Below are positions 43,581-50,835 of a DNA stretch of 64,000 bases, piece after piece. Made by a program: the position numbers and the translations under genes. Numbering within the stretch: the stretch's first letter is position 1; every line of letters starts with the position of its first letter. This stretch comes from Abditibacterium sp. (GTDB lineage Bacteria > Armatimonadota > Abditibacteriia > Abditibacteriales > Abditibacteriaceae): positions 67,133-131,132 of the forward strand of contig JAUJNG010000010.1 in the NCBI GenBank assembly GCA_030448265.1, written 5' to 3'. The notes under the pieces were generated by a model. It was not told the origin of the DNA. It saw only the letters and a list, made by a program, of their open reading frames with translations, and did not search any database.

Positions 43581-44440
43581 ATCCTGTGATTGCCGTTCAA
43601 CCCATAGTTGCGGTTCAACCGAGATGGAGCGCGACTCGGCTCAAAACCTTTCTCAACTGCCCGCGCCAGTTCCACTACGCGTATGTCGCCGGCATCCCTG
43701 CGGTGCCGACTTCTCCGCTGGTATTCGGGCGGGTGCTGCATCAGGTGCTGTGCTTCGCGCACGAGCGACAAATGGCGGAGCGCAAGCTTCCCCCTGTCGC
43801 GCAGGTGCTGGAGCAGTTCGATGGTTTGTGGAGCCGCGCTCTGGATGAAGAACAACCGTTCTTCCGCCCAGGCGCACCGTCTCCGCAAATGCACACCACG
43901 CTTGCTCATGAACTGCTCAGAGCCTTTTTGTCCGCTCACCAGGATAAAGCGCCACCGTTGGCGGTCGAACTGGCCTTCGAGATTGAAGCGGCAGGGCATG
44001 CGCTCTGCGGCGTCATCGACCGAGTGGATGAAGGGCAAAGTGGTCTGATCATCGTGGACTTCAAGAGCGGAGCGCGCAAGCCTCCCCTGGCGGATGTTGA
44101 GCGCGATTTGCAATTGACGCTTTATGCTTTTGCCGCTCAAAAGGTGCTGGAACAGCCGGTCGAACAGGTGGTTCACTACCACTTGCGCAACAGTTCCCAA
44201 ATCGCAACGCAGCGAGGTGAAAGCGAATTCGAATGGCTGCTGGACAAGGTGTTGCCGCACGTTGCCCAGGCCGTCGAACGAGAACAGTTCTCGCCTCGCT
44301 ACGGGTATTGGTGCAACTGGTGCGACTTCCGCGAACTCTGCCGCGCGCAGGACGAGCGGGATCACGCCGAACGAAATTATCCACAGCCCGAACCGGAAAC
44401 GGCGAAGGGAGGTGAAGCATGGCCTACGCCACACAACTGA
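43577..44440 (+). CDS. Cas4/RecB-like PD-(D/E)XK exonuclease with Fe-S site
   Basis: A 287-residue RecB-family nuclease. Near the N-terminus SATRLKTFLNCPRQFHYAY gives the first Cys and the Q-x-x-Y-like helix. VFGRVLHQVL holds the active-site His region. The catalytic core is GVIDRVDE...IIVDFKSG (D and D-x-K). The C-terminal YWCNWCDFRELC supplies the other three Cys of a 4Fe-4S cluster. It would process DNA ends in plasmid recombination. The N-terminus has a short duplicated IAVQP/VAVQP. No CRISPR is near, so a cas4 role is unlikely. It overlaps both neighbouring genes. Confidence 0.87.
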   Translation: MNPVIAVQPIVAVQPRWSATRLKTFLNCPRQFHYAYVAGIPAVPTSPLVFGRVLHQVLCFAHERQMAERKLPPVAQVLEQFDGLWSRALDEEQPFFRPGAPSPQMHTTLAHELLRAFLSAHQDKAPPLAVELAFEIEAAGHALCGVIDRVDEGQSGLIIVDFKSGARKPPLADVERDLQLTLYAFAAQKVLEQPVEQVVHYHLRNSSQIATQRGESEFEWLLDKVLPHVAQAVEREQFSPRYGYWCNWCDFRELCRAQDERDHAERNYPQPEPETAKGGEAWPTPHN

Positions 44441-44982
44441 CCATCGGCACAAGCAGCAAAGTGAGCCTCAACTACCAGTCGCAGCAGGTGGAAGTTTCGC
44501 TGACCTACGAACTGGAGCGCGAGGATACCGATGTGCTGTCGGTCGTGCAGGAGAAAGCGGGGGAAGTCGCCGCCGCGCGCCGCGTCGCCTGGGAGCGCAT
44601 CCGCGACGCCAAGTTGTCGGATGTCAGGCAGTCGCCGGATGCCGCTTCGCCGAAAGGCCGCAGCCGCTCTGCTCCTCTTGAGGAGCAAGCCAAAGCTTCT
44701 GTTTTGTCAACTCCCCAAGCTTCCTCACCAGAGATTTCCAAGGCGGAACATGAGCCTTCCACACACGGTCAACAGGCTGCTCTGGGCGCACTTCTGGCGC
44801 ACGTCGGTTGGAATGACGAACAGGTTTTGGAGCAGTTGACCACACGGTTTGGCTGCTCCGCGATAGAACAACTCACTCAGCGGCAGGCCGTCGAATGGCT
44901 GTTGGAACTACAGCGCAAAGAGCGCGAGAAAGCCCAACAGCGCCGACAAAACGCTTCCCAACTCAACGGCAAACTCAAATAA
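44419..44982 (+). CDS. Hypothetical protein of the ParB-DUF932-nuclease block
   Basis: A 187-residue protein with no recognised family. The N-terminal 60 residues are beta-rich (TQLTIGTSSKVSLNYQSQQVEVSLTYELE) and end in a charged helix. A Ser/Pro/Ala-rich linker follows, and then a helical C-terminus with UBA-like spacing (LLAHVGWNDEQVLEQLTTRFG) and a basic tail. It overlaps the nuclease gene by 22 bp, so they are translated together, and is followed by a strong terminator. Confidence 0.7.
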   Translation: MAYATQLTIGTSSKVSLNYQSQQVEVSLTYELEREDTDVLSVVQEKAGEVAAARRVAWERIRDAKLSDVRQSPDAASPKGRSRSAPLEEQAKASVLSTPQASSPEISKAEHEPSTHGQQAALGALLAHVGWNDEQVLEQLTTRFGCSAIEQLTQRQAVEWLLELQRKEREKAQQRRQNASQLNGKLK

Positions 44983-45000
44983 GTTTGCTCTTTTCCTTCC

Positions 45001-45031
45001 GCGCTCATCAGACCGATGAGCGCGGTTTTTT
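45001..45031 (+). terminator. Rho-independent terminator
   Basis: gcgctcat / atgagcgc forms a perfect 8-bp stem with a short loop, followed by ggTTTTTT. It ends the DUF932-nuclease transcript. Confidence 0.92.
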
Positions 45032-45408
45032 AAGTGGTGCCGTTTGCAGGAAGCGGCTTACTAAAGTCCAAAATCCCATGTTCTGGCCCCAATCAAAAGG
45101 TAGAGTAACCCTAATTGACATTTTCGCTTGAATCCGTCCCATTACACGCTTGAAACAGCGTTTTTACGTCCAACGACAAACCTGATTATTTGCATGATTC
45201 TTCTCTTATTTACTTCATCCAAATCTTGGGGGCGAGTTACCCCTCCACTTCTCAAGCCACACGAAGGGGCCTAACTAATTCAGGGGGCCTGAACTTCAAA
45301 AACCGCCAGCGCTTCGCCGCAGTTTTCGCAGCAGAGCACAGGCAGTTTGTAAGGGAATAGATTGCAGATGAAATAAGATCAAAAGGCTGCGAGCCAATGG
45401 GTGGGATG
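45032..45408. other. Gene-free stretch
   Basis: Between the terminator and the 143-residue minus-strand gene I see no complete gene. A minus-strand reading with CCENCGEALAVFEV (about 45285-45345) resembles a zinc ribbon but has no start codon after an upstream stop. It may be a decayed tail. Confidence 0.5.
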
Positions 45409-45840
45409 TCAATCTTCCAGCCACTCGCGCGCGTTCTCCAACCAGCCTTGTGCTTGTAGTTCATCCGCCCAATTTTCACAGAACGCGACCAACTCCGCAT
45501 GAACCTTGGGGTCAAGCATTTTGATGTCGCTACACTCCCTGTTAATAGGACGGCAACTTTCGCTATATTTGGCATCAAAGGGAGCCAACATCATCGGCAC
45601 CCACTGTCCATAACCGGTAAAGAAGGTCATGCAGGAGCCTTGTTCAACGTCACCCGAGTCAAATTCGACGTGATAATAAACTCCAAGAATGTTGGGTTCT
45701 ACGCTATCGATAACCAGTGGCCAAGAGTCTTCCATTTCTTCCATTTCCAACCGGAGATGCACTGGGGGTTTGTTGAGATGGAGTCCGTGTTTCTCGGCGA
45801 GGCGAGTAATGTAGTTCTGGAACTTGGGGGTGGTTTCCAT
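45409..45840 (-). CDS. Hypothetical plasmid-type protein (DUF6908-like?)
   Basis: A 143-residue soluble acidic protein. The order LRLEMEEMEDSWPLVIDSV, VYYHVEFDSGDVEQGSCMTFF, WVPMMLAPFDAKYSESC is reminiscent of DUF6908-type plasmid proteins, which share a beta-sheet core and a short D-x-E region. The match is from memory and weak. The IS5-family element is inserted 20 bp before its start, so its promoter may have been displaced. Confidence 0.6.
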   Translation of the reverse strand: METTPKFQNYITRLAEKHGLHLNKPPVHLRLEMEEMEDSWPLVIDSVEPNILGVYYHVEFDSGDVEQGSCMTFFTGYGQWVPMMLAPFDAKYSESCRPINRECSDIKMLDPKVHAELVAFCENWADELQAQGWLENAREWLED

Positions 45841-45860
45841 ACCTGTTTGCTTACTTCTAA

Positions 45861-46749
45861 GAGGCTGTCTTCACTTGGTTCGGTAACGGAAGGACGGTTG
45901 TGCTGAAGGTGTGGGTTTAATGCGGTTGAGAAAGCGATGAAGAGAAGCGGCTTGGAGCATGGCACGACTGAGCTTTGTGTTTTGCTCAAAGTCACGGCTC
46001 AAGCGTCTGTTGCGTCCCCAGCAGCCAAAGACCTGCTCGATGAGCCAGCGGTTGGGCAGCACCTGAAAGCCTCCAAGAGCCTCTGGTTGTGGTTTGACCA
46101 CGATGTGCATTTTGACTCCGCACTGGTCTTGAATCTGGCGCTCGAAGTCCTCTCCAGCAAAGCCACTGTCGGCAAAAACCACCAGCACGTGGCGCCACCA
46201 GGGCTGTCTTTTGACGTGGAGAAGCAGCGCCAGGGCGCAAATACGCTCTGGTGTGTTTGCAGGTAGCACAATAGCATCCAGGAAGTTGCCTGCCATGTCA
46301 CACAGAGTCACCCGCTTGCGGCCTTTGATTTTCTTGGCTCCGTCGTAGCCTCGCGGCCCCCTTTTTCACTTGTCTTGACGCTTTGGGTGTCAATCACTGC
46401 TGCCGTAGGAAGGGCTTTGCGACCCTGGCTGTAGCGCACCTCCACCCGCAGGGCGGCTACCACTTCATCCCACACCCCACTGTGACTCCAACGCCGGAAG
46501 CACGAATACACTGTCTTCCAGTTGGGGTAGGTCTGGGGCAGATAGCGCCACTGGCAGCCGGTGCGCAGCACGTAGAAGATGGCGTTGAGAACTGCGCGAC
46601 GTGGAACATGACCACTATGGCCTGTGGCACGGCGCAGCACTGGCCCCACGGCTTCCCACTGAGCGTCGCTCAAGTCGCTTGGATAACTGCATTTGCTTCG
46701 TTTTGGCACGTCTGAAGTCTCTCATCCAACTGCAAGTGAAGACAGGCTC
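45861..46749 (-). mobile_element. IS5-family insertion sequence, complete
   Basis: An 889-bp element. Its ends are inverted repeats (gaggctgtcttcacttg on the left, caagtgaagacaggctc on the right, one mismatch) flanked by a 3-bp duplication TAA (45858-45860 and 46750-46752). A TNA-type target fits the IS1031/IS427 branches of IS5. It lies exactly at the left border of the AT-rich cassette region. Confidence 0.9.
45871..46709 (-). CDS. IS5-family transposase made by -1 frameshift
   Basis: Two reading frames, 46308-46709 (orfA) and 45871-46311 (orfB), make one DDE transposase. orfA has the N-terminal YPSDLSDAQWEAVGPVL, the insertion domain GCQWRYLPQTYPNWKTVY and the first catalytic Asp in VIDTQSVKTSEKGG. 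orfB resumes with VTLCDMAGNFLDAIVLPANT, DSGFAGEDF (second Asp) and NRWLIEQVFGCWGRNRRLSRDFE (Glu). A run of A5G5 right after the TSEK codons lets the ribosome or polymerase slip by -1, which restores GGPRGYDGAKKIKGRKR. The element is therefore probably active and regulated by frameshifting. Confidence 0.87.
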
Positions 46750-46768
46750 TAAGTTCAACTTTACAATA

Positions 46769-46817
46769 TCAATATAGTTATTGAATGTCAATAGTTTTCA
46801 ATAATTCTCAATAGTTT
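46769..46817 (+). promoter_or_regulatory. 10-bp phased TCAATA direct repeats
   Basis: TCAATA occurs at 46769, 46788, 46798 and 46808; the last three are exactly 10 bp apart (tcaatagttt, tcaataattc, tcaatagttt). Repeats on the same face of the helix are typical operators of ribbon-helix-helix repressors. The next gene downstream encodes such a protein. The region is AT-rich and would also contain the promoter. Confidence 0.6.
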
Positions 46818-46910
46818 GACACCATAGCAACAGACCTAAACAACTTCATTTGTCTCAGGGAGATAATAATGTTACTTTAAGGCAAATGATGTCTATCTAA
46901 TCATTCTTCT

Positions 46911-47165
46911 TTGACCGAGCATCCCGCTAAAAATTCTCCTATCTCCTCGCAAGATATCGTCGAGAGGCTTCCTTCCGCGATCATTACCAAGGCGTTCTCT
47001 TTGACGGTAGAAGATGCCGCAGTGATTGAAACCGTAAAGCAGGAAGAGGCCTTGCGTTCCGACAGTGCAGCACTTCGTCGATTGATTCGTGATGGGCAGC
47101 GTTATCGTGCCTTGATGCAACGCAGAGCAGGTGAGGACGAAATCATATCTTCTACAGAAATTTGA
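46911..47165 (+). CDS. Small ribbon-helix-helix-like protein
   Basis: An 84-residue protein. Residues 24-65 (ITKAFSLTVEDAAVIETVKQ ... SDSAALRRLIRDG) show the beta strand followed by two helices of CopG/ParD/Arc-type DNA-binding proteins. The C-terminus is basic-acidic. The only upstream in-frame start is TTG 46911, without a clear ribosome site, so the start is uncertain. It may be an antitoxin without visible toxin or a local repressor acting on the TCAATA repeats. It is the first gene of the AT-rich array. Confidence 0.55.
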   Translation: MTEHPAKNSPISSQDIVERLPSAIITKAFSLTVEDAAVIETVKQEEALRSDSAALRRLIRDGQRYRALMQRRAGEDEIISSTEI

Positions 47166-47314
47166 CTTTGGGCATCTTCTTCTCAGTGATGATTGCAGTA
47201 TAGTTTCTTCGTATATCACTAATACATCAGGAGGAAACTACGGCAAAAATTGAAATCTATTCCTTTTGGAAAACGAATGTATTTCCTTCTGTGAAAGAAC
47301 CATTTTGCAAAGAG

Positions 47315-47372
47315 GTTCTAACATCCTTCACGATGCCCCGCCAACGATTCTTGCACGCAACACAGCTTGACA
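47315..47372. repeat. Cassette repeat copy C1 (recombinase-tail repeat)
   Basis: The sequence is GTTCTAACATCCT...CCGCCA followed by CTTGCACGCAACACAGCTTGACA. It shares both halves with copy C2 and the first half with the 3' end of the recombinase gene (C3). On the minus strand it reads RWRGIVKDVRTSLQN, the tail of the recombinase family. It is a candidate att site. Confidence 0.75.
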
Positions 47373-47393
47373 CCTGATATCGGTGTCTTTTTT
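47369..47393 (+). terminator. Rho-independent terminator at end of C1
   Basis: gacacc TGATATC ggtgtc followed by six T residues. It directly follows the C1 repeat and could end the transcript of the RHH cassette. Confidence 0.75.
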
Positions 47394-47629
47394 AGTTTGG
47401 CCGAACAAATTATGAATAAGTTTATCAGCTTCTATTTGGGCCAGAATTATCTTCACACAATAATAGAGATGCTACTTCCGTTGCGCTTACTTATTCTCCT
47501 TGCCTATTAGCATCAAAGAAGCGTAGTTATGGCATCTAATCGCTACTCGCCGCATAAGAGCCCTTATCTTGTCCCGAATAAGAGATAGCTCATTAATAGC
47601 TACCCTCTTATCTAAATAACATTTCTCTA

Positions 47630-47656
47630 ACCGCATTTTATCGTGCGGTTTTTTTT
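47630..47656 (+). terminator. Rho-independent terminator
   Basis: aaccgca / tgcggtt stem (7 bp) with an 8-base loop and a run of eight T residues. It insulates the next cassette gene from upstream transcription. Confidence 0.85.
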
Positions 47657-47736
47657 GACGCTCTTTAAGATGTTGTTTTGATTCTACCCAACCTTTATCA
47701 TAAGATAAAAGAACAGTTCAAAATAAGATAATACGG

Positions 47737-48348
47737 ATGAAATATTTCAAACTGAACTATCGAGCATCCCCTGTATTAATATCAGGAATTATATTGGTAG
47801 CATTTGCGGGAGCCGCTTTAGGTGTCGTGAAATTAAATGAGCGTCCTCAGCTTAAGTATGGAGAGAGCTATCTTTCTAAGTCAGACACTGCCCTTCCAGC
47901 AGACTGGCTCACGTACAGTTCTGAAAATTCACCGATGGCCTTTGCAATAAAGTACCCTCCGATAGCAACGGCTCGACTAGCAAATGAAGGAGTGTCACTC
48001 AAATTTAGCTGGGGCACAATAACTATTGTCCACCAAAATTATGAGGAGTTCACATACACCACATCTGCAATAGAAAAAACGAAAGAACTTACCAATAAAG
48101 AGACTTTAAAAGTCCTAAGCAATAATACTTTTGAAATTCAAGGAAGCCCGACTCGTCAACTTGAGTCAAAATATACCAACAAAAATATCGGCACAGTTGA
48201 GGAGTATACCATCGATACTGAGATACTACGTAACGATGCTCGTTTTAGTATGTCTATGAATTTAAAAAATCCCAATCCCACTGAAGATGAATTACAGTCA
48301 TATGCGAATATCTATAAGAAAGTCTTGTCTAGCCTGAAATTCAAATAA
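47737..48348 (+). CDS. Membrane-anchored AT-rich protein, CPR-like
   Basis: A 203-residue protein with one N-terminal transmembrane or signal segment (VLISGIILVAFAGAALGVV). An extracytoplasmic domain follows, with SSENSPMAFAIKYPPIATARL and ending in SYANIYKKVLSSLKFK. Such single-pass proteins with a short PsbP-like beta domain are frequent in Patescibacteria. Codon use is AT-rich (many AAA, AAT and TTA), unlike the GC-rich neighbours, so the gene was acquired. It sits between C1 and C2 as a single-gene unit. Function unknown. Confidence 0.8.
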   Translation: MKYFKLNYRASPVLISGIILVAFAGAALGVVKLNERPQLKYGESYLSKSDTALPADWLTYSSENSPMAFAIKYPPIATARLANEGVSLKFSWGTITIVHQNYEEFTYTTSAIEKTKELTNKETLKVLSNNTFEIQGSPTRQLESKYTNKNIGTVEEYTIDTEILRNDARFSMSMNLKNPNPTEDELQSYANIYKKVLSSLKFK

Positions 48349-48403
48349 GGTTCTGATTTAATGCGGTTCAGGCAGTTCATACTTTAGATTCCTCTTCAGA
48401 TAA

Positions 48404-48461
48404 GTTCGAACATCCTCTACGATTGACCGCCACAGTTGCTTGCACGCAACGCAACTTGACA
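48404..48461. repeat. Cassette repeat copy C2
   Basis: GTTCGAACATCCTCTACGATTGACCGCCA followed by GTTG and CTTGCACGCAACGCAACTTGACA. The minus strand reads LWRSIVEDVRTYLKRN and then a stop 11 codons later, very close to the recombinase tail DWRATVEDVRTFLKNN. It shares a 23-bp second half with C1 that the recombinase gene lacks. Confidence 0.8.
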
Positions 48462-48531
48462 GATAAATTGTTTGAAGAAGAGGTTTTTCATCTATATGAT
48501 GAATGGTATCAGAAACTCTTAGTTCTTATTT

Positions 48532-50004
48532 ATGATAGAGATAAGTCAAACTCGAAATTGGAGCCACTCTGTAGTCGCTGCCCTACTTCTAACTGCCCTG
48601 AGCGGCTTAATTTTCTCGTCCAGCCTACACGCCGAAAATGCCACCGGATCGCAAACTATCACGGATGGTGCTCTTTCTCTTGATTACGTGGACGGTTCTA
48701 ATGTATCAGTTCCTTCTCCGACTCTTGCCTTTTCTAACGCTACTTTTTCTTACACTTGCACTTCTACTGCTTCGGGGCCAACTGCTCAAATAAATACGGG
48801 CACTAGAAGGTTGCAGATTGATAATCCAACTGCTAACGCTTCGGTGTCCGTGTCAATGGGACAGACTAATGGGACAGATACTTGGGCAGCCACCGTGGCT
48901 GGCTCTACCTATCGATTTGATGGGAATGACAATGGAGGAAGTGGATCAAGTAACGGATCCGTTACCACTAAGACAGAGACACTCCCTTCAGCCAGATCTC
49001 TTACTTCCGCTATATGGAATCCCACAACTGGTAAGGCGTATATATTTGGTGGAAATGCCGGTAACATATCCAACCAGATCATTGAATATACTCCTAGCAC
49101 TGGATTGGCAATTACCAAATCAGAGACATTGCCGTCAGGAAGATACGCAACATCTGCTGTATGGGATGGCACTACGGGCAGGGCCTATGTGTTCGGTGGG
49201 TATAATAATGATGGATATCTTGATCAAATCATTGAATATACGCCCAGTACTGGATCAGTAATCACCAAGTCAGAGAAGTTGCCATCTGGAAGATATGCAT
49301 CATCTGCCATGTGGAACCCAAGCATCGGAAAAGCATACATCTTTGGCGGATCTGACGGCAGTGGATACCTTAACCAAATCGTTGAGTATACCCCAAGTGC
49401 TGGAACCGTAACGACTAAAGCCGAGACAATGCCATCCGGAAGGTTTGCAACATCTGCTTTTTGGAACGACACAACAAGCAAAGCCTACATATTCGGTGGG
49501 TACAACGGAACCACCATCAATCAAATCATTGAATACAACCCAGGGACTGGGTCAGTAATTCCTAGAACGGAGACATTGCCGTCAGCAAGAACTGATACAT
49601 CTGCTATATGGAACTCCAGTTCTGGCAAGGCCTATATTTTTGGTGGGAATGAAGGCAGTATTCTGCTAAACCAAATTGTTGAGTATACCCCGCCAACTTC
49701 CTCAACCTCTGATGGTTGTCAAACCGATGGAGGAGACACCGACACCGTAACCGGTAATATGCTGGCCGATCCAACCGGTATGAGCGGAACTACGGTGGCC
49801 GGCTGCGTTAATACGGCTACCTACACGCCGAATGCCTCCGCTACTAACTTGGTAGAAGGAACCACCACCTCTGCCTCTCTTCTTACTATGGGTAACGCCC
49901 AATCTTGTAAAGTGAATATATCAGGCGGAACGCTCAGACAATCAATTCCTGCTGGACAAACACCAGGAACCTATACAATTGGCCTTACGTTTACAGCAGT
50001 TTAA
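48532..50004 (+). CDS. Secreted kelch-repeat surface protein, CPR-like
   Basis: A 490-residue exported protein. The signal peptide (VVAALLLTALSGLIFSSSLHA) is followed by a WxL/spore-coat-like Ser/Thr-rich domain with SLDYVDGSNVSVPSPTLAFS. Five kelch repeats come next (WNPTTGKAYIFGGN, WDGTTGRAYVFGGY, WNPSIGKAYIFGGS, WNDTTSKAYIFGGY, WNSSSGKAYIFGGN), which form a beta-propeller. The C-terminal domain ends SIPAGQTPGTYTIGLTFTAV. Start and end domains are of a kind common in Patescibacteria envelope proteins. The gene is lower in GC than its neighbours and lies between C2 and C3. Its stop touches the IS1 target duplication. Confidence 0.85.
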   Translation: MIEISQTRNWSHSVVAALLLTALSGLIFSSSLHAENATGSQTITDGALSLDYVDGSNVSVPSPTLAFSNATFSYTCTSTASGPTAQINTGTRRLQIDNPTANASVSVSMGQTNGTDTWAATVAGSTYRFDGNDNGGSGSSNGSVTTKTETLPSARSLTSAIWNPTTGKAYIFGGNAGNISNQIIEYTPSTGLAITKSETLPSGRYATSAVWDGTTGRAYVFGGYNNDGYLDQIIEYTPSTGSVITKSEKLPSGRYASSAMWNPSIGKAYIFGGSDGSGYLNQIVEYTPSAGTVTTKAETMPSGRFATSAFWNDTTSKAYIFGGYNGTTINQIIEYNPGTGSVIPRTETLPSARTDTSAIWNSSSGKAYIFGGNEGSILLNQIVEYTPPTSSTSDGCQTDGGDTDTVTGNMLADPTGMSGTTVAGCVNTATYTPNASATNLVEGTTTSASLLTMGNAQSCKVNISGGTLRQSIPAGQTPGTYTIGLTFTAV

Positions 50005-50012
50005 CTTTACGC

Positions 50013-50824
50013 GGTATCTTTTCCGAGTGAGTGTTAGGCGTATTTTTTGGCTTGTCTGAGGTTCCAGTGATGGATGAACCAGTGGAGTCGAGCCTGGAGC
50101 CAGTGGAGCGAGCGCGCAAACGCCAGAGATTTGCGAGTGAGGTAGGACACGCCCTGGCGCAAGGCGTTGTTGGTGCCTTCGACGGGTGAAGTCTCACCCC
50201 AGGTCTCAGGGTCACGCTTGAGGCAGCGAGCGTGCTGAAGAGGCGCCTTTTGCAAAAGCGACTGATAAACGCGATAGCCATCGGTGAACACCAGATCATC
50301 GCGCCAGGGCAGAGGCACCTGCTTCCACACCATCTCGGCGCTCTGGAGGTCACGCCTGCCGACAAAGAAGGCCAGCACCTGCAAGTTGCGCCGCGACAGC
50401 ACGATCCAGATCCACACTGCATTGCGCTTGGCCCACACGAAGCTCCACAACTCATCAAGGATCACCTCGTCATGGCCCTTATGGGGCATAAGCGTCTCGT
50501 CTAAAGCAGGCAAGGCTTCTACGTTTTTTTGAGCAGCTTATACACAGTGTTGGGCGAGACCTTAAACGTGCGGCAGATGCCGATCAGGGGCGTCTTCTCC
50601 AACAGCGCCCGCCCGATCATCTCCGCCTTTTCCTGGCTCAAAGAGCGCGACTTGGGAGAAGGTGTGAAGGCCCGACGGCACACGGTGCAATACAAGCGCT
50701 CGCTGCCCTGCTGGGTGCGGCCATGACGGCGAACCCGACTCGATTCCCCGCAGTGAGGGCACGACAAGGTGATGCTGACCATGATCTACAGATTACTCTT
50801 TCACACACGATTGGAAAAGATACC
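50013..50824 (-). mobile_element. IS1-family insertion sequence, complete
   Basis: An 812-bp element with imperfect terminal repeats (ggtatcttttcc on both ends) and a perfect 9-bp target duplication ACTTTACGC (50004-50012 and 50825-50833). It landed between the kelch gene stop and the recombinase 3' end. Size, ends, duplication and frameshift are all as in IS1. Confidence 0.95.
50034..50782 (-). CDS. insAB': IS1-family transposase InsAB'
   Basis: InsA (50519-50782) carries the zinc finger CPHCGES...CTVCRRAF and the helix-turn-helix (LIGICRTFKVSPNTVYKLL). It ends at a run of seven A and a C (AAAAAAAC), the IS1 slippery site. A -1 shift leads into InsB (50034-50513) with the catalytic ILDELWSFV Asp-Glu, TDGYRVY (Asp) and the C-terminal SPVEGTNNALRQ (Glu). 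Both frames are intact, so the fusion transposase can be made. Confidence 0.93.
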
Positions 50825-50835
50825 ACTTTACGCAG

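Larger units (their letters stand above)
47166..47736. other. AT-rich intercassette region with two terminators
   Basis: It contains repeat copy C1, a hairpin with T tract gacacc / ggtgtc at 47369-47393 and another, aaccgca / tgcggtt with eight T, at 47630-47656. A strong AGGAGG at 47230 is followed at normal spacing by ACG rather than ATG, opening a 45-codon frame (AKIEIYSFWKTN...LHATQLD) that ends in C1. I do not call it a gene. No other coding sequence is convincing. Confidence 0.55.

Noticed and set aside
43577-44440. CRISPR-associated Cas4
   Set aside because: No repeats, spacers or other cas genes in the window; a RecB-like plasmid nuclease is simpler.
45252-45578. Minus-strand ORF with a zinc-ribbon-like CCENCG
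   Set aside because: The Cys-containing part has a stop just upstream in its own frame and no start codon; possibly a decayed tail only.
48423-48683. 86-residue ORF across repeat C2 and the kelch start
   Set aside because: Starts inside the repeat and overlaps the signal peptide of the kelch gene in another frame.
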